Shown: positions 1 through 9,545 of the stretch, piece after piece | Numbering within the stretch: the stretch's first letter is position 1 | Layout: each line of letters begins with the position of its first letter | Source: Streptomyces sp. NBRC 110028 | GTDB taxonomy: Bacteria; Actinomycetota; Actinomycetes; Streptomycetales; Streptomycetaceae | NCBI RefSeq assembly: GCF_001417735.1 | Contig: NZ_BBUZ01000025.1 | Location: 310,001-374,000 of the forward strand | Direction of reading: 5' to 3' | Length of the DNA stretch: 64,000 nt | Program-made: the position numbers and the translations under genes | Notes under the pieces: model-generated | What the model was told of the DNA's origin: nothing | The model's input: only the letters and a program-made list of their open reading frames with translations | Databases searched by the model: none

Positions 1-53
1 GCGGCGCCGGATGCGCGTCGCACCACGCACTACCCCGGGGAGGGACCAGGATC

Positions 54-629
54 ATGGGCGTCACGCTCGCCAAGGGAGGCAACGTCTCCCTTTCCAAGGC
101 CGCGCCGAATCTCACCCAGGTGCTCGTCGGCCTGGGCTGGGACGCGCGCTCCACCACCGGAGCACCGTTCGACCTCGACGCCAGCGCGCTGCTGTGCGAG
201 TCCGGGCGGGTGCTCGGCGACGAGTACTTCGTCTTCTACAACAACCTCAAGAGCCCCGAGGGCTCCGTGGAGCACACCGGCGACAACCTCACCGGTGAGG
301 GCGACGGCGACGACGAGTCGCTGCTGATCGACCTGACCAAGGTCCCGGAGCGGGTCGACAAGATCGTCTTCCCGGTCTCGATCCATGACGCCGACGCCAG
401 GCGCCAGACGTTCGGGCAGGTCAGCAACGCGTTCATCCGCGTGGTGAACCAGGCGGACGGCAATGAGCTGGCCCGCTACGACCTCTCCGAGGACGCCTCC
501 GGCGAGACCGCGATGATCTTCGGCGAGGTTTACCGGTACAACGGCGAGTGGAAGTTCCGTGCGGTAGGGCAGGGGTACGCGTCAGGCCTCCGGGGTATCG
601 CTCTAGACTTCGGAGTCAACGTTTCGTAA
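54..629 (+). CDS. terD: TerD-family tellurium/stress resistance protein
   Basis: A 191-residue protein of normal TerD length. It opens with the family signature [15 protein letters not shown], has DLDASALLC near residue 41 and FVFYNNL near 60, and ends in the conserved core [20 protein letters not shown]. TerD proteins are cytosolic Ca2+-binding beta-sandwich proteins; the acidic run around residues 78-88 (GEGDGDDE) fits metal binding. The start has a good SD (GGGAGGGACCAGG) just upstream. It is the first of several Ter genes in the same direction, with a DUF475 membrane protein 47 bp downstream, so a Ter-linked envelope or metal-stress role is well supported. The substrate or trigger cannot be read from sequence. 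Confidence 0.95.
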   Translation: MGVTLAKGGNVSLSKAAPNLTQVLVGLGWDARSTTGAPFDLDASALLCESGRVLGDEYFVFYNNLKSPEGSVEHTGDNLTGEGDGDDESLLIDLTKVPERVDKIVFPVSIHDADARRQTFGQVSNAFIRVVNQADGNELARYDLSEDASGETAMIFGEVYRYNGEWKFRAVGQGYASGLRGIALDFGVNVS

Positions 630-675
630 AGCCGCGTAACAAGGCGCGGGGGAGACCGTACGCAGAAGGATTGGG

Positions 676-1866
676 TTGCCAGTGCTCCTCAAAACCTTTG
701 GTTGGTCGTTCGCCGTCACGGTGATCGGTCTGGCCTTGGCCGGCGTCCTCTGGGGGTGGAAGGGGCTCGCGATCGTCGGGATCCTCTCGATCCTGGAGAT
801 CTCGCTCTCATTCGACAACGCGGTCATCAACGCGGGCATCCTGCGGAAGATGAACGCCTTCTGGCAGAAGATCTTCCTGACCGTCGGCATTCTCATCGCC
901 GTCTTCGGCATGCGTCTGGTCTTCCCGGTGGTCATCGTCGCCATCACGGCGAAGCTGGGGCCGATCGAGGCCGTGAACCTCGCGATCAACGACAAGGACA
1001 AGTACGAACACCTGGTGACGGGTGCCCACCCGGCGATCGCGGCCTTCGGCGGGATGTTCCTGCTGATGATCTTCCTCGACTTCATCTTCGAGGAGCGCGA
1101 CATCCGCTGGCTGGGCTGGCTGGAGAAGCCGCTGTCCAAGCTCGGCAAGCTGGACACCTTCTCGGTGGTCATCGCCCTGGCCGTGCTGCTGATCACCGCC
1201 ACCACCTTCGCCACCGACGTGGCGCACGGCGGCGGCGACAAGAGCGCGACCGTGCTGCTGTCCGGGGTCGCCGGACTGATGACGTACTTGATCGTCAACG
1301 GGGTCTCCGGATTCTTCGAGGACAAGCTCGAAGAGGACGACGACGATGACGAGGGCGCGGACGGCGAGGACGGGGTCGACGAGAAGAAGCCCGCCGAGAG
1401 CGCCCAGCTGAACGGCGGCGCCGCGCGCGGCAGCAGCGGTGCCACGGTGGTCGGCCTGGCCGGCAAGGCCGCGTTCTTCATGTTCCTCTACCTGGAGGTC
1501 ATCGACGCCTCGTTCTCCTTCGACGGCGTGATCGGCGCCTTCGCGATCACCAACGACATCTTCGAGATGGCGCTGGGTCTGGGCATCGGCGCGATGTACA
1601 TCCGTTCGCTGACGGTCTACCTGGTCCGCCAGGGCACCCTGGACGACTACGTCTACCTGGAGCACGGCGCGCACTACGCCATCGGCGCGCTCGCCGGCAT
1701 CCTGCTGGTCACCATCAAGTACGAGATCAACGAGGTCATCACCGGCGTGGTGGGCGTCGCCCTCATCGGCGCCTCGTACTGGTCCTCGGTCATCCGCAAC
1801 CGCCGGGAAGCACAGGGCGGCGGGGCCGGATCCGAGGAAAAAACGGAAGTCACGTCCGGAGTCTGA
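676..1866 (+). CDS. DUF475 / TerC-like integral membrane protein
   Basis: A 396-residue polytopic membrane protein with hydrophobic segments around residues 7-50, 60-95, 130-155, 165-195, 270-300 and 335-385. EISLSFDNAVINAGIL near residue 40 and a second 'FSFDGVIGAF' near 280 are the paired acidic membrane motifs of TerC-like proteins. A very acidic cytosolic loop (about residues 216-236) separates the halves. The start is TTG at 676, placed 5 nt after AGAAGGA; GTG at 682 is an alternative. DUF475 proteins are the usual membrane partner of TerD paralogues in actinobacteria, and this one directly follows terD. Confidence 0.9.
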   Translation: MPVLLKTFGWSFAVTVIGLALAGVLWGWKGLAIVGILSILEISLSFDNAVINAGILRKMNAFWQKIFLTVGILIAVFGMRLVFPVVIVAITAKLGPIEAVNLAINDKDKYEHLVTGAHPAIAAFGGMFLLMIFLDFIFEERDIRWLGWLEKPLSKLGKLDTFSVVIALAVLLITATTFATDVAHGGGDKSATVLLSGVAGLMTYLIVNGVSGFFEDKLEEDDDDDEGADGEDGVDEKKPAESAQLNGGAARGSSGATVVGLAGKAAFFMFLYLEVIDASFSFDGVIGAFAITNDIFEMALGLGIGAMYIRSLTVYLVRQGTLDDYVYLEHGAHYAIGALAGILLVTIKYEINEVITGVVGVALIGASYWSSVIRNRREAQGGGAGSEEKTEVTSGV

Positions 1867-1908
1867 CCGCCGGAGTGTGACACACCGGCGTTTGAGGAAC
1901 GCTCTGAA

Positions 1909-1948
1909 GCGGGGCGGCCGAGGTCTGTGGACCTCCCGGCCGCCCCGC
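1909..1948 (+). terminator. Intrinsic terminator hairpin after the DUF475 gene
   Basis: A GC-rich inverted repeat: the arm GCGGGGCGGCCGAGGTC faces its complement across a TGTG loop, with a 2-nt interruption in the right arm. It lies 42 bp after the DUF475 stop and before the next gene. No clear T-run follows, which is normal in Streptomyces. Confidence 0.6.
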
Positions 1949-2001
1949 CGTAGTTGAGCGGCTTTGAGGCAGTGGGAGCCACGAAGGGTGGGGTGCGCAC
2001 G

Positions 2002-2727
2002 ATGGCGTTCTGGAGCAACTGGGGGCGGTCCGCGTGGCGCGAGTTCGACAGCGGCGACGCGAGCGGCGCGGTCGAGCTGACCAAGCGCCACCAGACCATC
2101 TCGCTGACCAAACAGGGCGCCGCCAGCGGCAACCTGCGGATCAACCTGTCCTGGCAGATGCGCACCTCGGACTTCAACAGCAAGGGGCCCAGTCTGCTGC
2201 GCCACCCGCTGCAGATGTTCAAACCGCAGGTGGTGCAGGCCCAGGGGCCCGCCATGGTCAATGTCGACCTGGACCTGGCCGTCATGTACGAGCTGAAGAG
2301 CGGAGCCAAGGGCGTGGTCCAGCCGCTCGGCGACTTCTTCGGCAACCTCAACGAGGCGCCGTACGTCAAGCTCAGCGGGGATGACCGGTTCGGCTCCGGC
2401 ATGGGCGAGACGATCTACATCAATCTGGACCACAAGGACGACATCAAGCGTCTGCTCGTCTTCGTCTACATCTACGACGGCACCCCTGCCTTCGACCGTA
2501 CGCACGGCATGGTCACGCTGTACCCCAGCAACGGCCCGCGGGTGGAGATAGCGCTCGACGAGCGGGCCCCGCAGGCCCGCTCCTGCGCCGTGGTGATGCT
2601 GGAGAACGTCAAGGGCGAGATGATCGTCCGCCGCGAGGTGAAGTACGTGTACGGCTTCCAGGCGGAGCTGGACCGGCTGTACGGGTGGGGCCTCCAGTGG
2701 GGCCGCGGCTACAAGTCGAAGGTGTAG
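2002..2727 (+). CDS. TerA/TerD-domain tellurium resistance family protein
   Basis: The ATG at 2002 (MAFWSNWGRSAW, 241 residues) is chosen over an upstream in-frame start at 1954 because GAAGG sits about 14 nt before it and the family begins here. The protein is a TerD-type beta-sandwich: ISLTKQGAASGNLRINLSW at the start, the VDLDLAVMYELKSG strand, FVYIYDGTPAF, and a C-terminal segment ending in YGWGLQWGRGYKSKV. This resembles TerA-like paralogues rather than the short TerD. It lies downstream of the DUF475 terminator, so it is probably its own transcription unit within the Ter locus. Confidence 0.85.
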   Translation: MAFWSNWGRSAWREFDSGDASGAVELTKRHQTISLTKQGAASGNLRINLSWQMRTSDFNSKGPSLLRHPLQMFKPQVVQAQGPAMVNVDLDLAVMYELKSGAKGVVQPLGDFFGNLNEAPYVKLSGDDRFGSGMGETIYINLDHKDDIKRLLVFVYIYDGTPAFDRTHGMVTLYPSNGPRVEIALDERAPQARSCAVVMLENVKGEMIVRREVKYVYGFQAELDRLYGWGLQWGRGYKSKV

Positions 2728-2748
2728 GAGCGGCCCCGGCCGTCGCTG

Positions 2749-3819
2749 CTAGCGCTTCTGGAACTGCGGCCCCTGCGGCGGCAGGGTGAAGTTGGGGTCC
2801 GGGAACGGCATCGGGAGCGGTGGCGGGGGCGGCGGATCGGTCCGCTGCACCTGCTGCGGATAGCCGTACGCGGGCGGCTGCGGATAGCCGTACGACGGCT
2901 GCTGCGGATAGCCGTACGCGGGCGGCGCCGGGGGCTGGGCGGGCGGCGGATAGGCCGGTGCCGGGACGTGCGGCGGCACCTGAGGCGGTACGGGCGGCTG
3001 TGGCGGCAGGTAGTAGTCGCCGTCGCCCGTCGCGCCGGTCGGGGTGGCGCCCTGTCCGGCGGCGAGCGGCTGGGTCGCCTGCGGGTCCCAGGGGTCGGGC
3101 TGCGGCAGGGGCCGGGGCGGCGGCAGAGCGGTCGTCTCGGCCTGGCTCGGGGCCGGGGCCTGCGGGCTGCTCGGCTCGGCCGTGGCGAGGGCCTCCGGCT
3201 CCTCCGCGCCGCCCTGGCCGGTGCTCTGCCCGGCGCTCTGGTCCGCCTCCGCTTCCGCGCCCTCGCCGTCGTCCACCGAGATGCCGTACTCCGTGGCCAG
3301 CCCGACCAGACCGGACTCATAGCCCTGCCCCAGCGCGCGGAACTTCCAGCTGTCCCCCCGGCGGTACAGCTCGCCGCAGATCAGCGCGGCCTCCTTGCCG
3401 GTCTCCGGCAGCACCGCGAAGATCGCCAGCGGCTCCTCGGCGGCCGACGGCGACGCGTCGTACAGCAGCAGGCTCAGATCCCGTACCTGCCCGAAGGTGC
3501 CGCCGTCCGCCGACGCCGCCAGCACCACCCGGTGCACTCCCGGCTCCAGCCCGGTCAGATCGGCCTCGATGGTGTCCGTCAGCCCCTCGGGCGCCTGTTT
3601 CTTGGGCAGGTGCCGGACCAGGCCCGATGGGTGGCGCGGCTGGTTGTAGAAGACGAAGTCCTCATCCGAGCGCACGCGGTCGTCCCCGCCCAGCAGCAGC
3701 GCCGAGGCGTCGATGTCCGGCACGTCCGTGCCGGGGGTCCAGCGCAGCACCGCGCGTATGGCCGTGGCCTCGAGCGGGATGTTCGATCCCTTCAGCATCG
3801 CGTGCGTCATGGCCGTCAT
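2749..3819 (-). CDS. TerD-family protein with proline/glutamine-rich C-terminal tail
   Basis: The ATG at 3819 ([16 protein letters not shown], 356 residues) follows a strong GGGAGGGCAGG SD. Residues ~5-185 form a TerD domain ([42 protein letters not shown]). From about residue 190 the protein is low-complexity: Glu/Ala/Gln-rich, then PPQPP and repeated YGYPQQP-type units to the end. Such tails on TerD proteins are common in actinobacteria and probably mediate protein contacts. It is transcribed divergently from the lyase at 4033 and convergently with the TerA-like gene. The antisense strand is open only because of the composition of the tail. Confidence 0.88.
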   Translation of the reverse strand: MTAMTHAMLKGSNIPLEATAIRAVLRWTPGTDVPDIDASALLLGGDDRVRSDEDFVFYNQPRHPSGLVRHLPKKQAPEGLTDTIEADLTGLEPGVHRVVLAASADGGTFGQVRDLSLLLYDASPSAAEEPLAIFAVLPETGKEAALICGELYRRGDSWKFRALGQGYESGLVGLATEYGISVDDGEGAEAEADQSAGQSTGQGGAEEPEALATAEPSSPQAPAPSQAETTALPPPRPLPQPDPWDPQATQPLAAGQGATPTGATGDGDYYLPPQPPVPPQVPPHVPAPAYPPPAQPPAPPAYGYPQQPSYGYPQPPAYGYPQQVQRTDPPPPPPLPMPFPDPNFTLPPQGPQFQKR

Positions 3820-3950
3820 CCTGCCCTCCCGCCGGGTGCGGGGACAACGCAGGGGTACGGGGAAGTGCTGGTGGGATGTGGCGGGACGGGCATGCCGGAT
3901 ACCGGGGCGACGCATAGGAGTTACGTGATTTTCACGGCCTTGGGGAACTT

Positions 3951-3979
3951 TTGACCCGGGCCTGGACGTACGATAATCG
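3951..3979 (+). promoter_or_regulatory. Candidate sigma-70-type promoter for the Ter biosynthetic operon
   Basis: TTGACC at 3951-3956 is followed at 15-17 bp by CGATAATCG (3971-3979), which can serve as a -35/-10 pair. It lies 54 bp upstream of the ATG at 4033. It is unusually AT-rich for this region and faces the HpcH-PRTase-HAD operon. Recognised by eye only. Confidence 0.4.
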
Positions 3980-4032
3980 GCCACCCGAGGGTCGTGTGGC
4001 CCGGGTGGGGAACCGGCAGTGCGGGGAGAAAC

Positions 4033-5229
4033 ATGCGGCATTTTGGACATCTGCCGGACGAGGCGCGGACACGTCTCTTCCATCAGCAGCCCGTCGAATT
4101 CACGGTCGACTCACCGGCCCGGACCCTCGCCGTCGCGCTCGGCGCCACCCTCTACAGTCCCGCCACCCGGCCCGCCCTCGCCGACGACATCGTCAAACAG
4201 GCAGGTCGGGGCGTTGTCTCCATGGTGCTGTGTCTGGAGGACTCGATCCACGACGCCGAGGTGCCGGGCGCTGAGGAGAACCTCGTGCGGCAGTTCACCG
4301 ATCTCGCCGGACGCGGCCTGGACACCGAACTGCCGCTGCTCTTCATCCGCGTCCGCACTCCTGAACAGATCGTCGATCTCGTCCGGCGGCTCGGCCCGGC
4401 CGTGCGGCTGCTGTCCGGATTCGTACTGCCCAAGTTCACCGAGGAGCGCGGAGTTCCGTTCCTGGAGGCGCTGATATCGGCCGAAAGCCATGAGGTGGCC
4501 GAGGAGTTGGGGGACCGGCGACTGTATGCGATGCCGGTTCTGGAGTCACCGGAGCTGATGCACCGCGAAACCCGCACCGAAACCCTCGCCGGGATCGGCC
4601 GGATCGTCGACAAATACCGGGAGCGGGTGCTGGCGCTGCGGCTCGGGGTGACCGACCTGTGCTCCGCGTACGGGCTGCGCCGGGCGCCCGACATGACCGC
4701 GTACGACGTCCAGCTCGTCGCGTCCGTCATCGGCGACGTGGTGAACATGCTGGGCCGCGCCGACGGCACTGGATTCACCGTCACCGGCCCGGTGTGGGAG
4801 TACTTCAAGCAGCACGAGCGCATGTTCAAACCACAGCTGCGGCTCAGCCCCTTCTCCGGGCGCGCCGAATCGCTGCGCGCCGCGCTCATCGAGCACGACA
4901 TGGACGGGCTGCTCCGCGAGATCGAACTGGACCGGGCCAACGGGCTGCAGGGCAAGACCTGCATCCACCCCACCCATGTCGCCCCGGTGCACGCCCTGTC
5001 CGTGGTCAGCCACGAGGAGTTCAGCGACGCGGTGGACATCCTCGAACCCGAGCGCTGCGGGGGCGGTGTGCTGCGCTCCGCGTACACCAACAAGATGAAC
5101 GAGGTGAAACCCCACCGGGCCTGGGCCGAGCGGACCTTGCAGCGCGCCGAGGTCTTTGGCGTCGCCCGGGAGGACGTGAGCTTCGTGGAGCTGCTGGCCG
5201 CGAGCCTGCGGACGGTACGAACGGCGTGA
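4033..5229 (+). CDS. HpcH/HpaI aldolase/citrate lyase family protein of the Ter module
   Basis: Start ATG at 4033 ([16 protein letters not shown], 398 residues), preceded by GGGGAGA. The TIM-barrel lyase fold is suggested by [17 protein letters not shown] near residue 60, [11 protein letters not shown] near 105, [10 protein letters not shown] near 127, and the acid-rich [14 protein letters not shown] near residue 313, which is the CoA-lyase-type GKxxIHP signature. This citrate-lyase-like protein is a known component of the Ter-associated biosynthetic module that also contains PRTase and HAD genes, which follow here with only 5 and 31 bp between them. Exact substrate unknown; a carbon-carbon lyase or ligase step on a nucleoside-like product is inferred. 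Confidence 0.85.
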   Translation: MRHFGHLPDEARTRLFHQQPVEFTVDSPARTLAVALGATLYSPATRPALADDIVKQAGRGVVSMVLCLEDSIHDAEVPGAEENLVRQFTDLAGRGLDTELPLLFIRVRTPEQIVDLVRRLGPAVRLLSGFVLPKFTEERGVPFLEALISAESHEVAEELGDRRLYAMPVLESPELMHRETRTETLAGIGRIVDKYRERVLALRLGVTDLCSAYGLRRAPDMTAYDVQLVASVIGDVVNMLGRADGTGFTVTGPVWEYFKQHERMFKPQLRLSPFSGRAESLRAALIEHDMDGLLREIELDRANGLQGKTCIHPTHVAPVHALSVVSHEEFSDAVDILEPERCGGGVLRSAYTNKMNEVKPHRAWAERTLQRAEVFGVAREDVSFVELLAASLRTVRTA

Positions 5230-5234
5230 CCCCT

Positions 5235-7835
5235 ATGAGCGGAAACGAGGCGGACAGCGTGGTGTGGTCGGGACAGTGGGTCGCGGACCGGCTCGGCGTA
5301 CGGCTCGACGGCGACGGGCGGCTGCCCGGGCTGCTCGGGCTCGCCCTGCGGCGCAACCCCAAGCGGGCGCATCTGCTCGTGTCGAACGTGCTCGGCAAGC
5401 ACGTCCCCCAGCGCCCCGCCGCCGTCCACGGCGCGGGCGTAGCGCTCGGACAGCGGGTGCGCGCCCTGCTGGGCGACGAGGCGGCGGCCCGCGCCGTCGT
5501 CCTCGGCTACGCCGAGACGGCCACCGGCCTCGGCCACAGCGTCGCGGACGGGCTCGCCCTGGCCCCCTATCTGCACTCGACCCGCCGCCCGGTCGCGGGC
5601 GTGCCCACGGTGGGCGGCTTCGAGGAGGAGCACAGCCACGCCACGTCGCATCTGCTGCTCCCGGAAGACCCCCGGCTGCTGGCCACGGACGGCCCGCTGG
5701 TCCTGGTGGACGACGAGTTCTCGACCGGCCGTACCGTCCTCAACACCATCGCCGCCCTCCACCGCCGCTTCCCCCGCGACCGCTATGTGGTGGTCGCCCT
5801 GGTCGACATGCGCTCCCCCGAGGACCGCGCCCACCTGGACGCCTTCGCGTCCGACCTGGGCGCCCGCGTGGACCTCGTCTCCGCGGCGACGGGCACGGTC
5901 GACCTCCCGCCCGACGTCCTGCCGCGCGGCCGCGCCCTGGTGGCCGCCCACGCCCCGGCCCCGCCGGAAGCGGGGGCGGCCCCGGCGACGGCCGGGGGCC
6001 CGGGCGCGGACGGCCCGCAGCTCCTCCGGGTCGAGCTGGGCTGGCCCGCGGGCCTGCCGGACGGCGGGCGGCACGGCTTCACCCCCGCCCACCGCGCCCG
6101 ACTGGAGGCCGCGCTCCCGGCCATGGCGGCGCGCCTCGCCGAGGCGCTGACCGACGCGCCGGGCGCCCCGGCCGGGCCGGGCACCCCCGTGCCGTCCGCC
6201 AACGGTTCGGCGCCAGCGCCCGGCGCCGCGCCTCGCCGCGTGCTTGTCCTCGGGTTCGAGGAGCTGATGTACGCCCCGCTGCGGCTCGCCGGGGCGCTGG
6301 ACGACGTGCTCGACGACGCCGAGGTACGGTTCTCGACCACCACGCGGTCGCCCGTGCTGGCCGTGGACGACCCCGGCTACGCGATCCGTACCGCGCTCAC
6401 CTTCCCCGCCCATGACGCCCCCGCCGACGGGCCCGGGCCGCGCTACGCGTACAACGTGGCGCCCGGCGCCGACCCCGCGCGCCGCTTCGACGCGGTCGTC
6501 GCCGTCGTCGACTCGGCCGCCGACACCCCCGCGCTGCACGCCCCCGAAGGGCTGCTCGCGCGGCTGGCCGCGCACACCGACCGGCTGCTGCTGGCCGTCG
6601 TCCCCTCCCATGTACCGCCCCCCTCAGCCCCCACGCCCGTCCCCGTCCCCACGCCCGCCCCCGCCCCCGAACGGCAGGCATCCATGCCCCAACCGCCGCC
6701 CGAGCCCCTGCGCGGTCCCGCGTTCTCGTCCTACGCCCCCGATGACGTCGGCTGGCTGCTCCAGGACTTCTCCCACGTCACCCTCGAAGCCCCCACCGAG
6801 GAGCGGGAGGAGGCGATCCAGAGCGGCGGAGCGCACTACGCCGAGTCGCTGCCCGTCGAGTACCAGCCCAGCAAGGCGTACCAGGAGCTGTTCCGGGGCG
6901 CGCTGACGGCCTCCGCGGGCCGGATCGCCCGCGCGGTCGGCACCGTCACCGAGACCGTGCTCGCCGAGCGCTCCCCGCGCCCCGTCCTCGTCTCGCTCGC
7001 CCGCGCCGGTACCCCCGTCGGGGTGCTGATGCGCCGCTGGGCGCGCCACGCCCACGGTCTGGACCTGCCGCACTACGCGGTCTCCATCGTGCGCGGCCGC
7101 GGCATCGACACCGCCGCGCTGCGCTGGCTGGCCGACCACCACGACCCGGCCGATGTGGTCTTCGTCGACGGCTGGACGGGCAAGGGCGCGATCACCCGCG
7201 AGCTGTCGGACGCCCTCGCCCCGTACCCGGACTTCGACCCGCGGATCGCGGTCCTCGCCGACCCGGGCCGCTGCGTGGACACCTACGGCACCCGCGACGA
7301 CTTCCTCGTCCCCTCCGCGTGCCTCAACTCCACCGTCTCCGGGCTGATATCGCGCACGGTGCTCCGCGCCGACCTCGTCGGGCCGGACGACTTCCACGGC
7401 GCGAAGTTCTACCGCGAGCTGGCCGGGGTGGACCTCTCCGGCGACTTCCTCGACGCCATCACGGCCCGCTTCGAGGAGGTCGCCGACGGCGTGGCGGCCG
7501 ACACGAAGGAGCTGGCCGCCGCCGACCGCACCCCGACCTGGGAGGGGTGGCGGGCCGTCGAGCGGATCAGCGAGGAGTACGGCATCCACGACGTCAACCT
7601 CGTCAAGCCGGGCGTCGGCGAGACGACGCGCGTGCTGCTGCGCCGCGTCCCGTGGAAGATCCTCGCCAAGCGGGGCGCGGGCGCGGACCTGGACCACGTA
7701 CGGCTGCTCGCCGAGCAGCGCGGGGTGCCGGTCGAGGAGACCGACGGCCTGCCGTACACCTGCGTCGGGCTGATCCACCCGCGCTACACACGAGGCGCCA
7801 CCGGCGCGGACGGCAAGGCGGTGGCGGCGAGATGA
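5235..7835 (+). CDS. Fused phosphoribosyltransferase-TRSP-StiP-PELOTA protein
   Basis: An 866-residue protein from ATG 5235 (MSGNEADSVVWSGQW), 5 bp after the lyase. Domains in order: an orotate-PRTase-like domain with the PRPP loop LVLVDDEFSTGRTVLNT near residues 155-170; a TRSP domain carrying its namesake TTRSP near residue 367; a proline-rich linker (~455-490); a StiP-like/PRTase-like domain from ~492 (FSSYAPDDVGWLLQDF, LVSLARAGTPVGVL, VVFVDGWTGKGAI near 643); and a PELOTA RNA-binding-like C-terminus from ~785 (VNLVKPGVGETTRVLLRR). In many bacteria the first two and last two domains are separate genes, so this is a fusion. It should make a phosphoribosylated, nucleoside-like metabolite with the flanking lyase and HAD. 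Confidence 0.85.
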   Translation: MSGNEADSVVWSGQWVADRLGVRLDGDGRLPGLLGLALRRNPKRAHLLVSNVLGKHVPQRPAAVHGAGVALGQRVRALLGDEAAARAVVLGYAETATGLGHSVADGLALAPYLHSTRRPVAGVPTVGGFEEEHSHATSHLLLPEDPRLLATDGPLVLVDDEFSTGRTVLNTIAALHRRFPRDRYVVVALVDMRSPEDRAHLDAFASDLGARVDLVSAATGTVDLPPDVLPRGRALVAAHAPAPPEAGAAPATAGGPGADGPQLLRVELGWPAGLPDGGRHGFTPAHRARLEAALPAMAARLAEALTDAPGAPAGPGTPVPSANGSAPAPGAAPRRVLVLGFEELMYAPLRLAGALDDVLDDAEVRFSTTTRSPVLAVDDPGYAIRTALTFPAHDAPADGPGPRYAYNVAPGADPARRFDAVVAVVDSAADTPALHAPEGLLARLAAHTDRLLLAVVPSHVPPPSAPTPVPVPTPAPAPERQASMPQPPPEPLRGPAFSSYAPDDVGWLLQDFSHVTLEAPTEEREEAIQSGGAHYAESLPVEYQPSKAYQELFRGALTASAGRIARAVGTVTETVLAERSPRPVLVSLARAGTPVGVLMRRWARHAHGLDLPHYAVSIVRGRGIDTAALRWLADHHDPADVVFVDGWTGKGAITRELSDALAPYPDFDPRIAVLADPGRCVDTYGTRDDFLVPSACLNSTVSGLISRTVLRADLVGPDDFHGAKFYRELAGVDLSGDFLDAITARFEEVADGVAADTKELAAADRTPTWEGWRAVERISEEYGIHDVNLVKPGVGETTRVLLRRVPWKILAKRGAGADLDHVRLLAEQRGVPVEETDGLPYTCVGLIHPRYTRGATGADGKAVAAR

Positions 7836-7866
7836 ACATGTCGGCATATGCGGTGGAGGCGGCCCG

Positions 7867-8727
7867 ATGACCGTTCTGGTGGCAAGTGATCTCGACCGTA
7901 CGCTGATCTACTCGGCGGCGGCGCTCGGCCTCACCGTGCCCGACGCCGAGGCGCCCCGGCTGCTGTGCGTCGAGGTGTACGAGGGCAAGCCGCTGTCGTA
8001 CCTGACGGAGACCGCGGCCGGGCTGCTCGCCGAGCTGGCCCGTACCTCCGTCTTCGTACCGACGACCACCCGCACGCCCGAGCAGTACCGGCGGGTACGG
8101 CTCCCCGGCCCGGCCCCCCGCTTCGCGATCTGCGCGAACGGCGGCCATCTGCTCGTCGACGGCGAGTCCGACCCCGAGTGGCACGCCGGTGTGCGCGGCG
8201 CCCTGGCCGACGGCTGCGCCCCGCTGGAGGAGGTCCGCGCCCACCTCACCGCCACCGCCGACCCGGCCTGGCTGCTCAAGGAGCGGGTCGCGGAGGACCT
8301 GTTCGCGTATCTCGTCGTGGAGCGGAAGCTGCTGCCCGACGAATACGTCAAGGAGCTGGCGATGTGGGCGGAGCCGCGCGGCTGGACCGTCTCGCTCCAG
8401 GGCCGCAAGATCTACGCCGTGCCCAAGCCGCTCACCAAGAGCGCGGCCGTCGCCGAGATCAAGCGCCGCACCGGCGCGGACGAGGTGCTCACCGCGGGCG
8501 ACTCGCTCCTCGACGCCGACCTGCTGGCGGCCGCCGACCACGCCTGGCGCCCCGGCCACGGCGAACTGGCCACCGAGGGCTGGACGGCACCGCACGTCAC
8601 GGCCGTCGAGGAGCAGGGCGTCGCGGCGGGCGAGGCGATCGCCCGCGCCCTGTCCGAACACGCCTCCCTCCACTGGGCGAAGGCCCGCCGCGAGGTCATC
8701 CGCGCCGTTTCCCGCGGCCGGGGCTGA
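7867..8727 (+). CDS. HAD-superfamily phosphatase of the Ter module
   Basis: 286 residues. The HAD nucleophile motif is at the N-terminus (VASDLDRTLIYS, nucleophile D8), with TTTRTPEQYRRV as motif II-like and the acidic motif TAGDSLLDADLL near residue 210. The large insertion between them is a cap domain. It begins 31 bp after the PRTase fusion and belongs to the same operon as the lyase. In Ter modules the HAD is thought to dephosphorylate the phosphoribosyl product; that step is inferred from family context. A near-perfect 16-bp terminator stem follows. Confidence 0.88.
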   Translation: MTVLVASDLDRTLIYSAAALGLTVPDAEAPRLLCVEVYEGKPLSYLTETAAGLLAELARTSVFVPTTTRTPEQYRRVRLPGPAPRFAICANGGHLLVDGESDPEWHAGVRGALADGCAPLEEVRAHLTATADPAWLLKERVAEDLFAYLVVERKLLPDEYVKELAMWAEPRGWTVSLQGRKIYAVPKPLTKSAAVAEIKRRTGADEVLTAGDSLLDADLLAAADHAWRPGHGELATEGWTAPHVTAVEEQGVAAGEAIARALSEHASLHWAKARREVIRAVSRGRG

Positions 8728-8743
8728 ACAGCGAACCCATGGA

Positions 8744-8779
8744 CCACGTGGGGGCCGGGCCGTCCCGGCCCCCACGTGG
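8744..8779 (+). terminator. Strong intrinsic terminator after the Ter biosynthetic operon
   Basis: A perfect 16-bp inverted repeat, CCACGTGGGGGCCGGG against its complement, with a 4-nt loop (CCGT). It sits 16 bp after the HAD stop codon and 68 bp before the next start. Confidence 0.8.
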
Positions 8780-8847
8780 CGTCCGCGTTACAGTCCGGTA
8801 CGGGGACGGGACCGGACCGCCTGAGCCGGACGGACGAAGGGGGCCAT

Positions 8848-9507
8848 GTGGCCGAGAGCAAGAGCACCCCGATCACCAGCGAGTTGTACGGCTACATGCT
8901 GGCCCACAACCCGCCGCTCGACCCCGTGCAGCGCGAACTGGTCGACGTGACGCACGCCCATCTGCCGCAGTACGCCGGGATGCAGTCCGCCGAGGAGCAG
9001 GGCCCGCTGCTGGCGTTCCTGGTGCGGCTGACCGGCGCCCGCCACATCGTCGAGGTCGGCACCTTCACCGGCTTCTCCGCGCTGTCCATGGCGCGGGCCC
9101 TGCCCGCCGACGGCACGCTGGTCGCCCTCGACGTATCGGACGAGTGGACCGCGTACGGGCGCCGGGCGTGGGCCGAGGCGGGCGTCGCCGACCGCATCGA
9201 CCTGCGGATCGCGCCCGCCCTGGACAGCCTGCGCGCGATGCCCGCCGAGCCGCACATCGACCTCGCCTACCTGGACGCGGACAAGGGCAACTACATCCCG
9301 TACTGGGAGGAGCTGGTGCCGCGGCTGAACCCGGGCGGGCTGATCGTCGCGGACAACGTCTTCTACGGCGGGGCCGTCGTCGACCCGGCGGCCACCGGGG
9401 GAGGCGCCGCGATCAGGGCCTTCAACGACCATGTGGCGGCCGATGACCGCATGGAGGCGGTCATGCTCACGATCGCCGACGGCCTCACCCTGGCTCGCCG
9501 CCGCTGA
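8848..9507 (+). CDS. SAM-dependent O-methyltransferase (catechol/caffeoyl-CoA type)
   Basis: GTG at 8848 (MAESKSTPITSELYGYM, 219 residues) is chosen because GAAGGGGG lies just upstream. It has the class I O-methyltransferase pattern: SAM motif VEVGTFTGFSALSMA near residue 64, DVSDEW as motif II, the metal-binding YLDADKGNY near 142, and LIVADNVFYGG near 166. This is the small divalent-metal-dependent family that methylates catechol-type hydroxyls. The gene stands alone, between a terminator and a convergent membrane-protein gene, so the substrate cannot be deduced. Confidence 0.9.
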   Translation: MAESKSTPITSELYGYMLAHNPPLDPVQRELVDVTHAHLPQYAGMQSAEEQGPLLAFLVRLTGARHIVEVGTFTGFSALSMARALPADGTLVALDVSDEWTAYGRRAWAEAGVADRIDLRIAPALDSLRAMPAEPHIDLAYLDADKGNYIPYWEELVPRLNPGGLIVADNVFYGGAVVDPAATGGGAAIRAFNDHVAADDRMEAVMLTIADGLTLARRR

Positions 9508-9545
9508 CCTGCCGCCTCTGACCTGCCTCTCTCGCCGCCGCCGGC

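Noticed and set aside
808..2505. Long open frame on the minus strand across the DUF475 and TerA-like genes
   Set aside because: It is antisense to two well-supported genes with clear family motifs; high GC keeps shadow frames open.
2820..3917. Plus-strand frame opposite the proline-rich TerD gene
   Set aside because: Arises from the CCG/GGC repeats of the tail; no SD or family motif.
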